Assembly (NCBI GenBank): GCA_007116765.1
Contig: SKHV01000015.1
Coordinates: forward strand, 1 to 11,408
Length of the DNA stretch: 11,408 nt
Direction: 5' to 3'
From: Prolixibacteraceae bacterium
Lineage (GTDB): Bacteria > Bacteroidota > Bacteroidia > Bacteroidales > Prolixibacteraceae
Within the stretch, counting starts at the first letter, position 1; each line of letters opens with the position of its first letter. The notes below the pieces were generated by a model. It searched no databases. It was not told the DNA's origin and saw only the letters and a list, made by a program, of their open reading frames with translations. The translations under genes and the position numbers were made by a program. Shown piece after piece: positions 1 to 6,153 of the stretch.

Positions 1-108
1 AATCGCATTTGAGAAAGAAAAATATTGATCGAGAAGATCCGTTTTCTCAACAAATTTTTCGAGTAGTTTTCTCGAAAGCTTATCGTCATCAATAATTATA
101 CAATTCAT
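1..108 (-). CDS. Response regulator, N-terminal part (runs off the left edge)
   Basis: The ATG at 108 on the minus strand opens 36 uninterrupted codons to the window edge. The peptide begins MNCIIIDDDKLSRKLL, the first beta strand and acidic pocket (D7, D8, D9) of a receiver domain. The next helix and strand follow the usual pattern (LLEKFVEKTDLLDQYFSFSN). In the family this pocket binds Mg2+ next to the phospho-acceptor Asp, which lies beyond the window. The opening MNCIIIDDD resembles Bacteroidota LytTR-type regulators, but the output domain is not visible, so that subtype is inference. The third acidic position is Asp where many relatives have Glu. It is transcribed away from trmH in the same direction, 69 bp past the trmH stop, with a possible -7 box close upstream. 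Confidence 0.72.
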   Translation of the reverse strand, partial: MNCIIIDDDKLSRKLLEKFVEKTDLLDQYFSFSNAI

Positions 109-130
109 GATTAGTTTTCCATGTTTTAGC

Positions 131-138
131 CAAATATA
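131..138 (-). promoter_or_regulatory. Possible -7 box for the response regulator gene
   Basis: The minus strand reads TATATTTG, an exact match to the Bacteroidota -7 consensus TAnnTTTG, 22 bp upstream of the ATG at 108. No TTG is seen 19 bp further upstream, so only half of the promoter is recognisable in an AT-rich stretch. A run of ten T residues (minus strand) at 161-170 lies between it and trmH. Confidence 0.38.
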
Positions 139-177
139 ATTAAATAAAGTTTTTTTAATGAAAAAAAAAAGACTTTT

Positions 178-858
178 CTATAAACGATTCTTTGATAAAA
201 ATCTTTTCGCAATTAAGTCGCTTCCCTTTATTGTTGTTTTCAACCAATTTAACATCACTTCATTATTCTGTTCATCAGTCAATTGCCATTTTATTTCAGA
301 ATTTCTCATTTTATTAGTAAGATGATGCAGCACAATGGCAGCTGAAACTGAGATATTGAAACTTTCGGTAAAACCATACATTGGAATCTTCATAAATTCA
401 TCGGCATTACTTTTCACTTCGTCTGAAACACCTTTGAGTTCAGTCCCAAAGAAAAATGCAGCAGGGCCTTTATTCAAATCAAAATCATGCAAGGTTACAT
501 CATTTTCATGTGGAGTTGTGGCGATAATTCGATATCCTTTTTGTCGTAAATCGGTGATTGCATTCAAAGTATTATATTCTTGTTCATTATAATAGCTAAC
601 ATTCAACCACTTTGAAGCCCCCATAGCCACATTGGGATCAATCTCAAATTTATTATTATTCTCAATAGCATATACATCTTGAATTCCAAAACAATCGCAG
701 GTTCGCAGCACAGCACTTGCATTTTGGCTCTGATAAATATCTTCGAGTACAACTGTAATATACTTACTTCTATACGAAATTACTTTTTCGAAAAGGGAAT
801 ACCGTTCAGGGGTAACAAACGATTGCAAATGCTTAATTAAAAGCTTAATATTATTCAT
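178..858 (-). CDS. trmH: tRNA (guanosine-2'-O-)-methyltransferase TrmH (SPOUT family)
   Basis: This 226-residue protein is close to the length of E. coli TrmH (229). It should transfer a methyl group from S-adenosylmethionine to the 2'-OH of G18 in the tRNA D-loop. All three SPOUT motifs are present. Motif 1 is NASAVLR (N46, R52), motif 2 is FFGTELKG (E140), and motif 3 is IPMYGFTESFNISVS (S166, N168). The spacings N46-R52 and E140-S166-N168 equal those of N35/R41 and E124/S150/N152 in Thermus TrmH, so the catalytic and knot residues look intact. A short N-terminal extension (1-33) and a C-terminal tail (about 184-226) flank the knot domain, as in bona fide TrmH. A paralogous rRNA Gm methyltransferase is less likely given the length and the RTCDCFGI segment. 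The HU terminator ends 13 bp upstream of the ATG at 858, leaving little room for a separate promoter. Confidence 0.9.
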   Translation of the reverse strand: MNNIKLLIKHLQSFVTPERYSLFEKVISYRSKYITVVLEDIYQSQNASAVLRTCDCFGIQDVYAIENNNKFEIDPNVAMGASKWLNVSYYNEQEYNTLNAITDLRQKGYRIIATTPHENDVTLHDFDLNKGPAAFFFGTELKGVSDEVKSNADEFMKIPMYGFTESFNISVSAAIVLHHLTNKMRNSEIKWQLTDEQNNEVMLNWLKTTIKGSDLIAKRFLSKNRL

Positions 859-870
859 AATTTAATTCAA

Positions 871-906
871 AAAATAAAAAAGGGAAAACACTTATTGCTC
901 TCCCTT
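871..906 (-). terminator. Intrinsic terminator after the HU gene
   Basis: On the minus strand, AAGGGA (906-901) pairs with TCCCTT (885-880) around a 15-nt loop. The hairpin is followed directly by a T-rich tract (TTTTTATTTT, 880-871). It lies 25 bp past the HU stop and ends 13 bp before the trmH start codon. Confidence 0.7.
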
Positions 907-923
907 CCAATCTTTTCTTTTAA

Positions 924-942
924 AAAGTGTACTATACACTTT
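924..942 (-). other. Perfect inverted repeat spanning the HU stop codon
   Basis: AAAGTGTA and TACACTTT form an 8-bp perfect hairpin with a 3-nt loop. The loop is exactly the TAG stop codon of the HU gene (934-932). Only a short TTTTTA follows on the minus strand, so it may be an auxiliary terminator or an mRNA 3'-end stabiliser upstream of the main terminator at 871-906. Confidence 0.5.
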
Positions 943-1201
943 CAGCTAATTCGGTTCCGGGTTTGAATTTCACTACAGATTTTGCTGCAATTTGAATTTC
1001 TTTTCCAGTTTGAGGGTTACGTCCTGTGCGAGCACTTCTTTTTGCTACAGAAAATGAACCAAAACCTACTAAAGCAACACGGTCGCCAGATTTTAGTGCT
1101 TCACCAGTTGCTTCGATAAAAGCGTCTAAAGATTTTTTTGCATCTGCTTTTGTTAGGCCTGCTTTAGCAGCAATAGCATCAATTAATTGAGCTTTATTCA
1201 T
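932..1201 (-). CDS. hup: HU-family histone-like DNA-binding protein
   Basis: This 89-residue protein has standard HU length (about 90). HU binds and bends DNA without strong sequence specificity, as a dimer coating the nucleoid. Helices 1-2 occupy residues 3-38. The core GFGSF (46-50) is followed by the HU signature across the beta arm, including RTGRNPQTG (58-66), with the intercalating proline at P63. The C-terminal segment VVKFKPG (76-82) is also canonical. Lysine and alanine richness fits the family. The lack of a long N- or C-terminal extension argues against the Bacteroidota HU paralogues that carry extra domains. It has its own strong promoter (1242-1272), a leader of roughly 30-40 nt, and a terminator at 871-906, so it is probably monocistronic. 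IHF is an alternative, but the signature reads as HU. Confidence 0.95.
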   Translation of the reverse strand: MNKAQLIDAIAAKAGLTKADAKKSLDAFIEATGEALKSGDRVALVGFGSFSVAKRSARTGRNPQTGKEIQIAAKSVVKFKPGTELAESV

Positions 1202-1241
1202 AAGTTGAGATTTAAGGGTTATAAAACTACGTTAACTATCA

Positions 1242-1272
1242 CAAATATATTGTTTTTAGTGAGTTTTGCAAA
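1242..1272 (-). promoter_or_regulatory. Promoter of the HU gene
   Basis: The minus strand carries TTTG (1272-1269), a 19-bp spacer, and TATATTTG (1249-1242). This matches the Bacteroidota -33/-7 consensus TTTG-N19-TAnnTTTG at every conserved position. The -7 box ends 40 bp upstream of the HU ATG. Confidence 0.78.
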
Positions 1273-1655
1273 CTTTAGAGTCTAAAAAAAAATATAGATG
1301 TGCAGTAAAATAGGGGCATACAGCATATCTGAATAAAAATAGCACTTTTAAAACAAGCAAACTCATTCACCTAAATCGCTATGAATGAGACAATACACAA
1401 AATGACTTTAATATTAGACATTAAAAATATATTCTGAATAAAAAACTTTGATTTTATAATAAAAAAATGAAAATATTTATATATAGAACACTATCAAATT
1501 CTAATTTACACAAAATATTTTACACTTATGCTATAGTCAAACCTCTTAAAAATGTTTGAACCAACTTAAAACCAGCATTTTTTCTTTAGAAATTTCACTA
1601 CATAATTAAATGCAAAAAGTAGAAGAAAAAATATTTCAATTTTAGATAAATTTTG
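1273..1655. other. AT-rich stretch without a recognisable gene
   Basis: About 380 bp between the HU promoter and the tRNA-Ser promoter. No ORF here resembles a protein, and stops are dense in all frames. It holds an 8-bp perfect inverted repeat (CTCATTCA at 1362-1369, TGAATGAG at 1382-1389, 12-nt loop) without a T tract on the plus strand. It also holds a 12-nt direct repeat (TCTGAATAAAAA at 1328-1339 and 1433-1444). Neither is assigned a function. No small RNA, riboswitch or coding remnant was recognised. Confidence 0.6.
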
Positions 1656-1686
1656 TTTGGGAGAATCAAAAAAACATCTATTTTTG
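1656..1686 (+). promoter_or_regulatory. Promoter of tRNA-Ser
   Basis: TTTG (1656-1659), a 19-bp spacer and TATTTTTG (1679-1686) match the TTTG-N19-TAnnTTTG consensus exactly. The -7 box ends 12 bp before the first base of the mature tRNA, so the 5' leader should be very short. Confidence 0.8.
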
Positions 1687-1698
1687 CAACGCATTTCG

Positions 1699-1783
1699 GG
1701 AGAGATGGCAGAGTGGTCGAATGCGGCGGTCTTGAAAACCGTTGTACCGCGAGGTACCGGGGGTTCGAATCCCTCTCTCTCCG
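1699..1783 (+). tRNA. tRNA-Ser (anticodon UGA)
   Basis: This is a class II tRNA. The acceptor stem GGAGAGA (1699-1705) pairs with TCTCTCC (1776-1782), with discriminator G at 1783. The anticodon stem GCGGT/ACCGT encloses the loop CTTGAAA, giving anticodon TGA (1733-1735), which reads UCA and probably other UCN serine codons. The long variable arm is a 5-bp hairpin, GTACC-GCGA-GGTAC (1744-1757). The T-arm carries the standard TTCGAAT loop (1764-1770). The 3' CCA is not encoded, so it must be added by nucleotidyltransferase. Its 3' end faces an integrase remnant, the usual geometry of a tRNA used as an integration site. Confidence 0.97.
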
Positions 1784-1807
1784 CAAATTATGAAGGCAAT
1801 CATTAGC

Positions 1808-1848
1808 AAAATCCTGTAAATATCACATTTACAGGATTTTCTTTTTTT
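1808..1848 (+). terminator. Intrinsic terminator of tRNA-Ser
   Basis: A perfect 14-bp stem (1808-1821 with 1827-1840; core ATCCTGTAAAT/ATTTACAGGAT) has a 5-nt loop. It is followed by CTTTTTTT (1841-1848). It begins 25 bp after the tRNA. Confidence 0.88.
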
Positions 1849-1960
1849 ACACACCCGCATATAAAAGCATAAAAAAAGCATTTATAAAGGTGCAAATTCG
1901 GGAGTCCTGCTTAGAACATCTATGCTATTCCCAACTTGACTCGTTTTTCTCTGATATGCT

Positions 1961-2308
1961 ATGCTTTACGTTAAAGATTCTTTCATTTTAGCTATAGTTT
2001 TAATCCATAATATAAAGCAAAAAAATGACTGGAAAAAGTATTCTTACAATTCTTTATGTGCCAGAGTAAAAAAGAACAAAAATCAAGACAACAAACGGTT
2101 GTATGCACGCATAACCGTGAACGGTAAAAGAACTGAAATCAGTACCGGCCGGACAATGATCAAAGGAGTATTCAACACAAAAGCTCAGCGCTGTTTAGGA
2201 AAAACCAAAGAAGCTCAACAAATCAATCACTTTTTTAAATTTATTTTCGTAAAAGATAAATGGAATAAGGCAAGGGCTTGTAAGCAATGGCTTTGGTGTT
2301 ACAGCTGA
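1961..2308 (+). pseudogene. Broken N-terminal fragment of a tyrosine-recombinase (phage/transposon-type) integrase
   Basis: The open frame gives 115 residues. Only about residues 36-93 look like protein: VKKNKNQDNKRLYARITVN, then GKRTEISTGR and NTKAQR...EAQQINHF. This is the arm-type DNA-binding N-terminal domain of Bacteroidota integrases, which bind element ends before the core-binding and catalytic domains. The catalytic Arg/His/Tyr region is absent, since full proteins have roughly 400 residues. Residues 1-34 look non-native. The neighbouring frame starting at ATG 2025 reads MTGKSILTILYVPE then stops at 2067, and MTGKSILTILYV resembles the missing start. A 2-nt insertion at about 2061-2062 would join V (ending 2060) to RVKKNK. 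After about residue 94 the sequence diverges and ends at 2308. The frameshift plus truncation make function very unlikely. Its position 3' of tRNA-Ser supports decay of an integrated element. Confidence 0.68.
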
Positions 2309-2382
2309 AACAATAAGAAGGTTTATAGTGGCTTGCCTCCTGTTGAAGCAGAGACCAAACCTAAAATTATTGAATTAAATTT

Positions 2383-2412
2383 AAAAAACCGTTCAGAACA
2401 AATTCCGAACGG
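2383..2412 (-). terminator. Intrinsic terminator of the korAB operon
   Basis: On the minus strand, CCGTTC (2412-2407) pairs with GAACGG (2394-2389). After one mismatch, GAA pairs with TTC around a TTTG loop. The hairpin is followed by TTTTTT (2388-2383). It starts 30 bp past the korB stop. Confidence 0.82.
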
Positions 2413-2441
2413 CTTAATATTTATCATGTTATTGTCATTGC

Positions 2442-3455
2442 TTATTTTACTTCCCATGTGTTACCGCTACGGAACAGGTCATCGCAATTTTTGATTTTAC
2501 TGCTTTGTTGCACCTCGGCAATTTGGGCTTCCATAGCATAATCGTAGGTCATTGTATCAACCGCACGAATAACCCCAAAAGCCATGGGCATTTCAGGAAT
2601 AGTCATATTAATCAATGCCGAATGCAGATAAAGGTCGTTGTCTTTTGCATCGTGCACCAGAATATCGTCCATTGTAAAGCCATCTACACCTATTGTTACA
2701 GCTTTCAATTTACCGTTTATAAGCACAAGCCCCTTGTCCTGATTAACACCGTAAATCATTTTCTCACCGTGTTTCAGGTAAATCTGACGGTCTTCGCGGT
2801 TTTCACCCTTAGTAATTTCTTCGTGAATACCACTGCTGAATATCACACAATTTTGAAGCACTTCAACCACCGATGTGCCTTTAAATTCGGCTGCTTCTTT
2901 CAATATTTCCTGGCTCATTTTCATGTTTCCGTCAATGCTCCGTGCAAAAAAGGTACCACGTGAACCTAGCACAAGCTGTCCGGCAACAAATGGATCCTCT
3001 ACTGTACCAAATGGCGAAGTTTTTGTTTTCGCACCCCGATCGGTAGTTGGAGAAAATTGACCTTTTGTAAGACCGTAAATTTTGTTATTAAAAAGAATCA
3101 CATTGATATCAATATTACGTCGAACTAGGTGAATGAAGTGGTTGCCGCCAATAGCAAGAGCATCGCCATCGCCGGTAATTTGCCATACCTGTAGTTTAGG
3201 GTTGGCACTTTTCACACCGCTGGCTATTGCCGAACCACGCCCATGTATTGTATGAAACCCGAAAGTGTTCATATAATAAGGAAAACGCGAAGAACAACCA
3301 ATACCTGAAATAACGGCATAATCGGCTTTATTCAGGCCCATCTCGGCCATTACACGTTGTACGGCATTCATTACGGCATGGTCGCCACAACCGGGGCACC
3401 AGCGTACTTCAGTGGTACTTTTAAAATCTTTTGCAGTATATTTGAATTCAGACAT
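2442..3455 (-). CDS. korB: 2-oxoglutarate (2-oxoacid):ferredoxin oxidoreductase, beta subunit
   Basis: This is the thiamine-diphosphate and [4Fe-4S] subunit of the enzyme that converts a 2-oxoacid plus CoA to acyl-CoA, CO2 and reduced ferredoxin, or the reverse. It has 337 residues, normal for the family. The cluster ligands are C20 and C23 (WCPGCGDH), C54 (GIGCSSR) and C203, with spacing close to archaeal OFOR beta subunits (3, 31, about 150). The ThDP/Mg motif is GDGDALAIGGNH (95-106) with the paired asparagines N123-N124. IYGLTKGQFSPTT (127-138) is the family's active-site loop. The ATG at 3455 lies 3 bp after the korA stop, behind a GGAGGA ribosome-binding site in the last korA codons, so the subunits are probably translationally coupled. 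Substrate specificity (2-oxoglutarate versus pyruvate or branched 2-oxoacids) is inferred from the fused partner subunit and is not proven. Confidence 0.92.
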   Translation of the reverse strand: MSEFKYTAKDFKSTTEVRWCPGCGDHAVMNAVQRVMAEMGLNKADYAVISGIGCSSRFPYYMNTFGFHTIHGRGSAIASGVKSANPKLQVWQITGDGDALAIGGNHFIHLVRRNIDINVILFNNKIYGLTKGQFSPTTDRGAKTKTSPFGTVEDPFVAGQLVLGSRGTFFARSIDGNMKMSQEILKEAAEFKGTSVVEVLQNCVIFSSGIHEEITKGENREDRQIYLKHGEKMIYGVNQDKGLVLINGKLKAVTIGVDGFTMDDILVHDAKDNDLYLHSALINMTIPEMPMAFGVIRAVDTMTYDYAMEAQIAEVQQSSKIKNCDDLFRSGNTWEVK

Positions 3456-3458
3456 TGT

Positions 3459-5300
3459 TTATTCCTCCAATAATTTTGTTACACTTTCTTTAATTTCTTG
3501 AATCAGGAATGGTAATCCCTGCACCTTATTGAACTGGTGATAAGTAAACCCGGGCACTTTATCGCGCAATAGTGCGGCAAATTGTCCTAGGTTCAGTTCG
3601 CAAACAATAATTTTCTTGAATTTTGAAAATACCTCTGCAGTATTTTTGGGCAGCGGGTTAATGTAGTTGAAATGAGCAAGGCCAACTTTCTTACCTTCTT
3701 TTTTTAGTTCGCGGGCAGCACTTACCATGTGACCATAGGTACCACCCCAGCCTACCATCAACACATCGCCTTCTTCATGTCCGTAGATTTCAATATCAGG
3801 AATCATGTCGGCTACTTTCGCAACTTTCTTTGCTCTCAACTCACACATATACTGGTGATTTTCAGGCACATGACTTACTGTGCCCACCTCATCTTTTTCG
3901 AGGCCGCCAATTCGGTGTTCAAAGCCTTCCATTCCGGGGAAAGCCCATTCGCGAGCGAGGGTCTCATCGGTACGGCGGTAGGCCTTGAATTTTGAAGGGT
4001 CTTTAGCAATACGTGGTGTAATTGTGGGCATATCGGCCATAGTAGGTATTTTCCACGGCTGAGTTCCGTTACCCAGAAAGCCATCGGTTAGAAGCATTAC
4101 AGGCGTCATACTTTCCAAGGAAATTTTTGCGGCAAGGAAAGCATATTCGAAACAATCGCTGGGCGTGCTGGCTGCTATAATAACCATGGGACTTTCACCA
4201 TTACGCCCCCACATGGCTTGCATCAAATCCGATTGTTCGGTTTTAGTTGGCAAGCCGGTTGATGGGCCACCACGCTGAACGTTTACAACCACCAAAGGAA
4301 GTTCGGCCATAATAGCCAGGTTAATGGCTTCCGATTTCAATGCCAATCCCGGGCCTGATGTTGAAGTAACACCTAAATCGCCTGCATACGATGCACCTAT
4401 TGCTGTACATACACCGGCAATTTCATCTTCGGCCTGAAAGGATTTCACGCCTAAGTCTTTTCTTTCGGACAATGCCTGTAATATTTCAGTAGCAGGTGTA
4501 ATAGGATAAGAACCCAAAAATAATTCGAGTCCGGCTTTTTCTGCAGCAGCAATCAAACCCCATGCTGTAGCATAATTACCACTTATGCTGCGGTAAAGAC
4601 CTTTTTCGATATCGGCAGCAGGCACCAAATACTGCGGCGTAGTGTGCTGCATGCTCATTCCATAGTTAAAACCTGCATGAAGCACATCAATATTTGATTG
4701 AAGAACTTTCTGGCTCTTTCCAAATTTATCTTTCAGAGCGTCTTCGATGATTTCAAGGGGGCGATTGAATATCCAGCTTACCAGTCCCAAAGCAAACATG
4801 TTCTTACTGCGCAATATCGATTTGTTGTCCATTTCGGAATCGATCAATGCTTCTTTTGTCATGCTGGTAATTGGCACTGCAAGTTTATGATAGTCGAGCA
4901 AATTTAGCTCGGTAAAAGGATCGTCGGTTTCGAATTTAGCCTTTTTCAGGTTTTTCTCGGTAAACGAATCGGCATCGTAAATAATGGTAGCAGAAGGCTC
5001 CAGAAATCTTGCATTGGCCTTAATAGCGGCGGGGTTCATTGCAACTAAAACATGCGCTTTATCGCCAGGCGTTGTAATTTTGGTTTTACCAAAATGCACC
5101 TGAAAACCCGATACTCCGCCCACAGTTCCTTGAGGCGCCCTAATTTCAGAAGGATAATCGGGGAAAGTAGAAATATCATTTCCTACCAACGCCGTAGCAT
5201 CTGAGAACAGGGTTCCTGTTAACTGCATACCGTCTCCCGAATCGCCCGAGAACCGAATGGCCACTTCTTCCAATTCAATTACTTTAGTTTCCTTTGTCAT
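3459..5300 (-). CDS. korA: 2-oxoglutarate (2-oxoacid):ferredoxin oxidoreductase, gamma-alpha fused subunit
   Basis: This 613-residue protein is a fusion of the gamma and alpha domains. Residues about 12-195 are the gamma domain, opening IRFSGDSGDGMQLTGTLFS with DYPSEIRAPQGT at 48-59. The alpha (pyrimidine-binding) domain starts near 233. It contains the YPITP loop (265-269), the ThDP-contacting Glu region FQAEDEIAG (288-296), SGPG (315-318) and the substrate loop VQRGGPSTGLPTKTEQ (341-356, R343). A domain II/III C-terminus follows to 613. YPITP and R343 are features of 2-oxoglutarate or broad-specificity OFOR rather than classic pyruvate enzymes. It has no ferredoxin-like delta domain of its own, and no delta or extra gamma gene lies next to it, so this appears to be a two-subunit enzyme using a separate ferredoxin. 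It is first in the operon with korB. A promoter match lies about 108 bp upstream of the ATG at 5300, giving a leader of roughly 100 nt. Confidence 0.93.
   Translation of the reverse strand: MTKETKVIELEEVAIRFSGDSGDGMQLTGTLFSDATALVGNDISTFPDYPSEIRAPQGTVGGVSGFQVHFGKTKITTPGDKAHVLVAMNPAAIKANARFLEPSATIIYDADSFTEKNLKKAKFETDDPFTELNLLDYHKLAVPITSMTKEALIDSEMDNKSILRSKNMFALGLVSWIFNRPLEIIEDALKDKFGKSQKVLQSNIDVLHAGFNYGMSMQHTTPQYLVPAADIEKGLYRSISGNYATAWGLIAAAEKAGLELFLGSYPITPATEILQALSERKDLGVKSFQAEDEIAGVCTAIGASYAGDLGVTSTSGPGLALKSEAINLAIMAELPLVVVNVQRGGPSTGLPTKTEQSDLMQAMWGRNGESPMVIIAASTPSDCFEYAFLAAKISLESMTPVMLLTDGFLGNGTQPWKIPTMADMPTITPRIAKDPSKFKAYRRTDETLAREWAFPGMEGFEHRIGGLEKDEVGTVSHVPENHQYMCELRAKKVAKVADMIPDIEIYGHEEGDVLMVGWGGTYGHMVSAARELKKEGKKVGLAHFNYINPLPKNTAEVFSKFKKIIVCELNLGQFAALLRDKVPGFTYHQFNKVQGLPFLIQEIKESVTKLLEE
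3462..3468 (-). promoter_or_regulatory. Shine-Dalgarno sequence of korB inside the korA stop region
   Basis: The minus strand reads GGAGGA (3468-3463) 7 nt before the korB ATG, overlapping the final Glu-Glu codons of korA. It is the only clear SD-like element I found among the starts examined here. It supports both the korB start and coupling to korA translation. Confidence 0.75.
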
Positions 5301-5549
5301 AATATATAAATGAAGTTGATTTTGATTCGATTAAAAAAGCTTTTCAATATAGTCTTGTGATTTTAGACTTCAAAAAACATGACTTTTATTAGCTTTTTAG
5401 ATGTATGCAAATTTAATGAAGATGATGGAATTTTCAAGAATATGAGTAAATCAATCATTTAAAAATGGATTTTTTAACTTAAAAATTACACTTCATCGAA
5501 CTGAAAAACCCATTTTTGTGTTTTATTTGGTTAATCAAAAATATAAATC
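5301..5549. other. Divergent intergenic region between korA and the carbonic anhydrase-like gene
   Basis: A 249-bp AT-rich region with no coding signal. It contains the korAB promoter (5408-5437, minus). For the plus strand only imperfect -7 candidates are visible (CATTTTTG at 5511-5518, TTTATTTG at 5522-5529), neither with a TTG at 19 bp. The start site of the rightward transcript is therefore unresolved. No riboswitch fold was recognised in the long korA leader. Confidence 0.55.
5408..5437 (-). promoter_or_regulatory. Promoter of the korAB operon
   Basis: The minus strand reads TTG (5437-5435), a 19-bp spacer and TAAATTTG (5415-5408), an exact TTG-N19-TAnnTTTG match. The -7 box lies 107 bp upstream of the korA ATG, predicting an unusually long untranslated leader for this window. 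Confidence 0.65.
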
Positions 5550-6062
5550 ATGGCACTTATAATACCTTTAAACAACAAGTCTCCTGAAATTGGGAAAAAT
5601 TGTTTCATTGCACAAAATGCAACCATAGTTGGCGATGTAGCCTTAGGCGACAATTGCAGTGTTTGGTTCAATGCAGTAATACGTGGCGATGTGCATTATA
5701 TTAAAGTTGGAAACAATGTAAATATACAGGATAACGCAGTGATTCATGCCACCTATCAAAAATCACCCACCAACATAGGCGACAATGTTTCAATAGCCCA
5801 CGGAGCAATAGTACACGGCTGCACAATAAATAATAATGTACTAATTGGCATGAATGCCGTAGTACTTGACGATGCTTTAATCGAAAGCAATTGCATAATT
5901 GCAGCAGGAGCAGTGGTTACAAAAGGTACTGTGGTAAAATCTGGGTCGGTTTATGCCGGTTCGCCTGCAAAAAAAATAAAAGACTTAAGCCCCGAACTGC
6001 TTAAGGGTGAAATTGAACGTATTGCCAATAATTACAGCATGTATGCTTCGTGGTACAAATAA
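5550..6062 (+). CDS. Gamma-class carbonic anhydrase-like hexapeptide-repeat protein (YrdA/PaaY/CaiE type)
   Basis: This 170-residue left-handed beta-helix protein is full length for the YrdA/PaaY group. Hexapeptide repeats run from about residue 12 to 138 (for example IGDNVS, VLIGMN, YAGSPA) and a C-terminal helix packs from about 148. The three metal-binding histidines of gamma carbonic anhydrases are present: H66 (AVIHAT), H84 (IAHGAI) and H89 (VHGC). R45 and D47 (IRGD) and Q60 match the conserved positions around the trimer interface and active site. It should form a trimer with a Zn or Fe site at each interface, possibly hydrating CO2. Many short members lack the acidic loop of the archaeal Cam enzyme and show weak or no activity, so function beyond metal binding is uncertain. 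It is probably co-oriented and possibly co-transcribed with fhs (91-bp gap). The ATG at 5550 matches the usual N-terminus. Confidence 0.85.
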   Translation: MALIIPLNNKSPEIGKNCFIAQNATIVGDVALGDNCSVWFNAVIRGDVHYIKVGNNVNIQDNAVIHATYQKSPTNIGDNVSIAHGAIVHGCTINNNVLIGMNAVVLDDALIESNCIIAAGAVVTKGTVVKSGSVYAGSPAKKIKDLSPELLKGEIERIANNYSMYASWYK

Positions 6063-6153
6063 TATTATCTGCAATGCTTAGTAAATTACAGTTCAATTGC
6101 ATCACACGCTATAAATAATTTTTGCTATTATAACAGCTTTAAAACCAAAAATA

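Noticed and set aside
335..592. Plus-strand ORF of 85 codons inside trmH
   Set aside because: It is a shadow of trmH, has no recognisable domain, and the trmH frame carries all conserved motifs.
1362..1389. Inverted repeat considered as a terminator
   Set aside because: No T tract follows on the plus strand and no gene ends beside it.
1598..1881. Two minus-strand ORFs antisense to tRNA-Ser, one reading RERDSNPRYLAVQRF and the other GERGIRTPGTSRYNGF
   Set aside because: They are translations of the complement of the tRNA. This is a well-known artefact, and the tRNA fold explains every base.
1691..1960. Possible attR copy of the tRNA-Ser 3' end, suggested by TTCGGGAG at about 1897-1904
   Set aside because: Only a few bases match, and no run comparable to the tRNA 3' end is present, so it is not called an attachment site.
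2505..3995. Plus-strand ORFs inside korB and korA
   Set aside because: They overlap complete, motif-rich minus-strand genes and have no family features.
6063..6153. Possible terminator between the carbonic anhydrase-like gene and fhs (GCAAT/ATTGC)
   Set aside because: The stem is only 5 bp with a long loop and no T tract.
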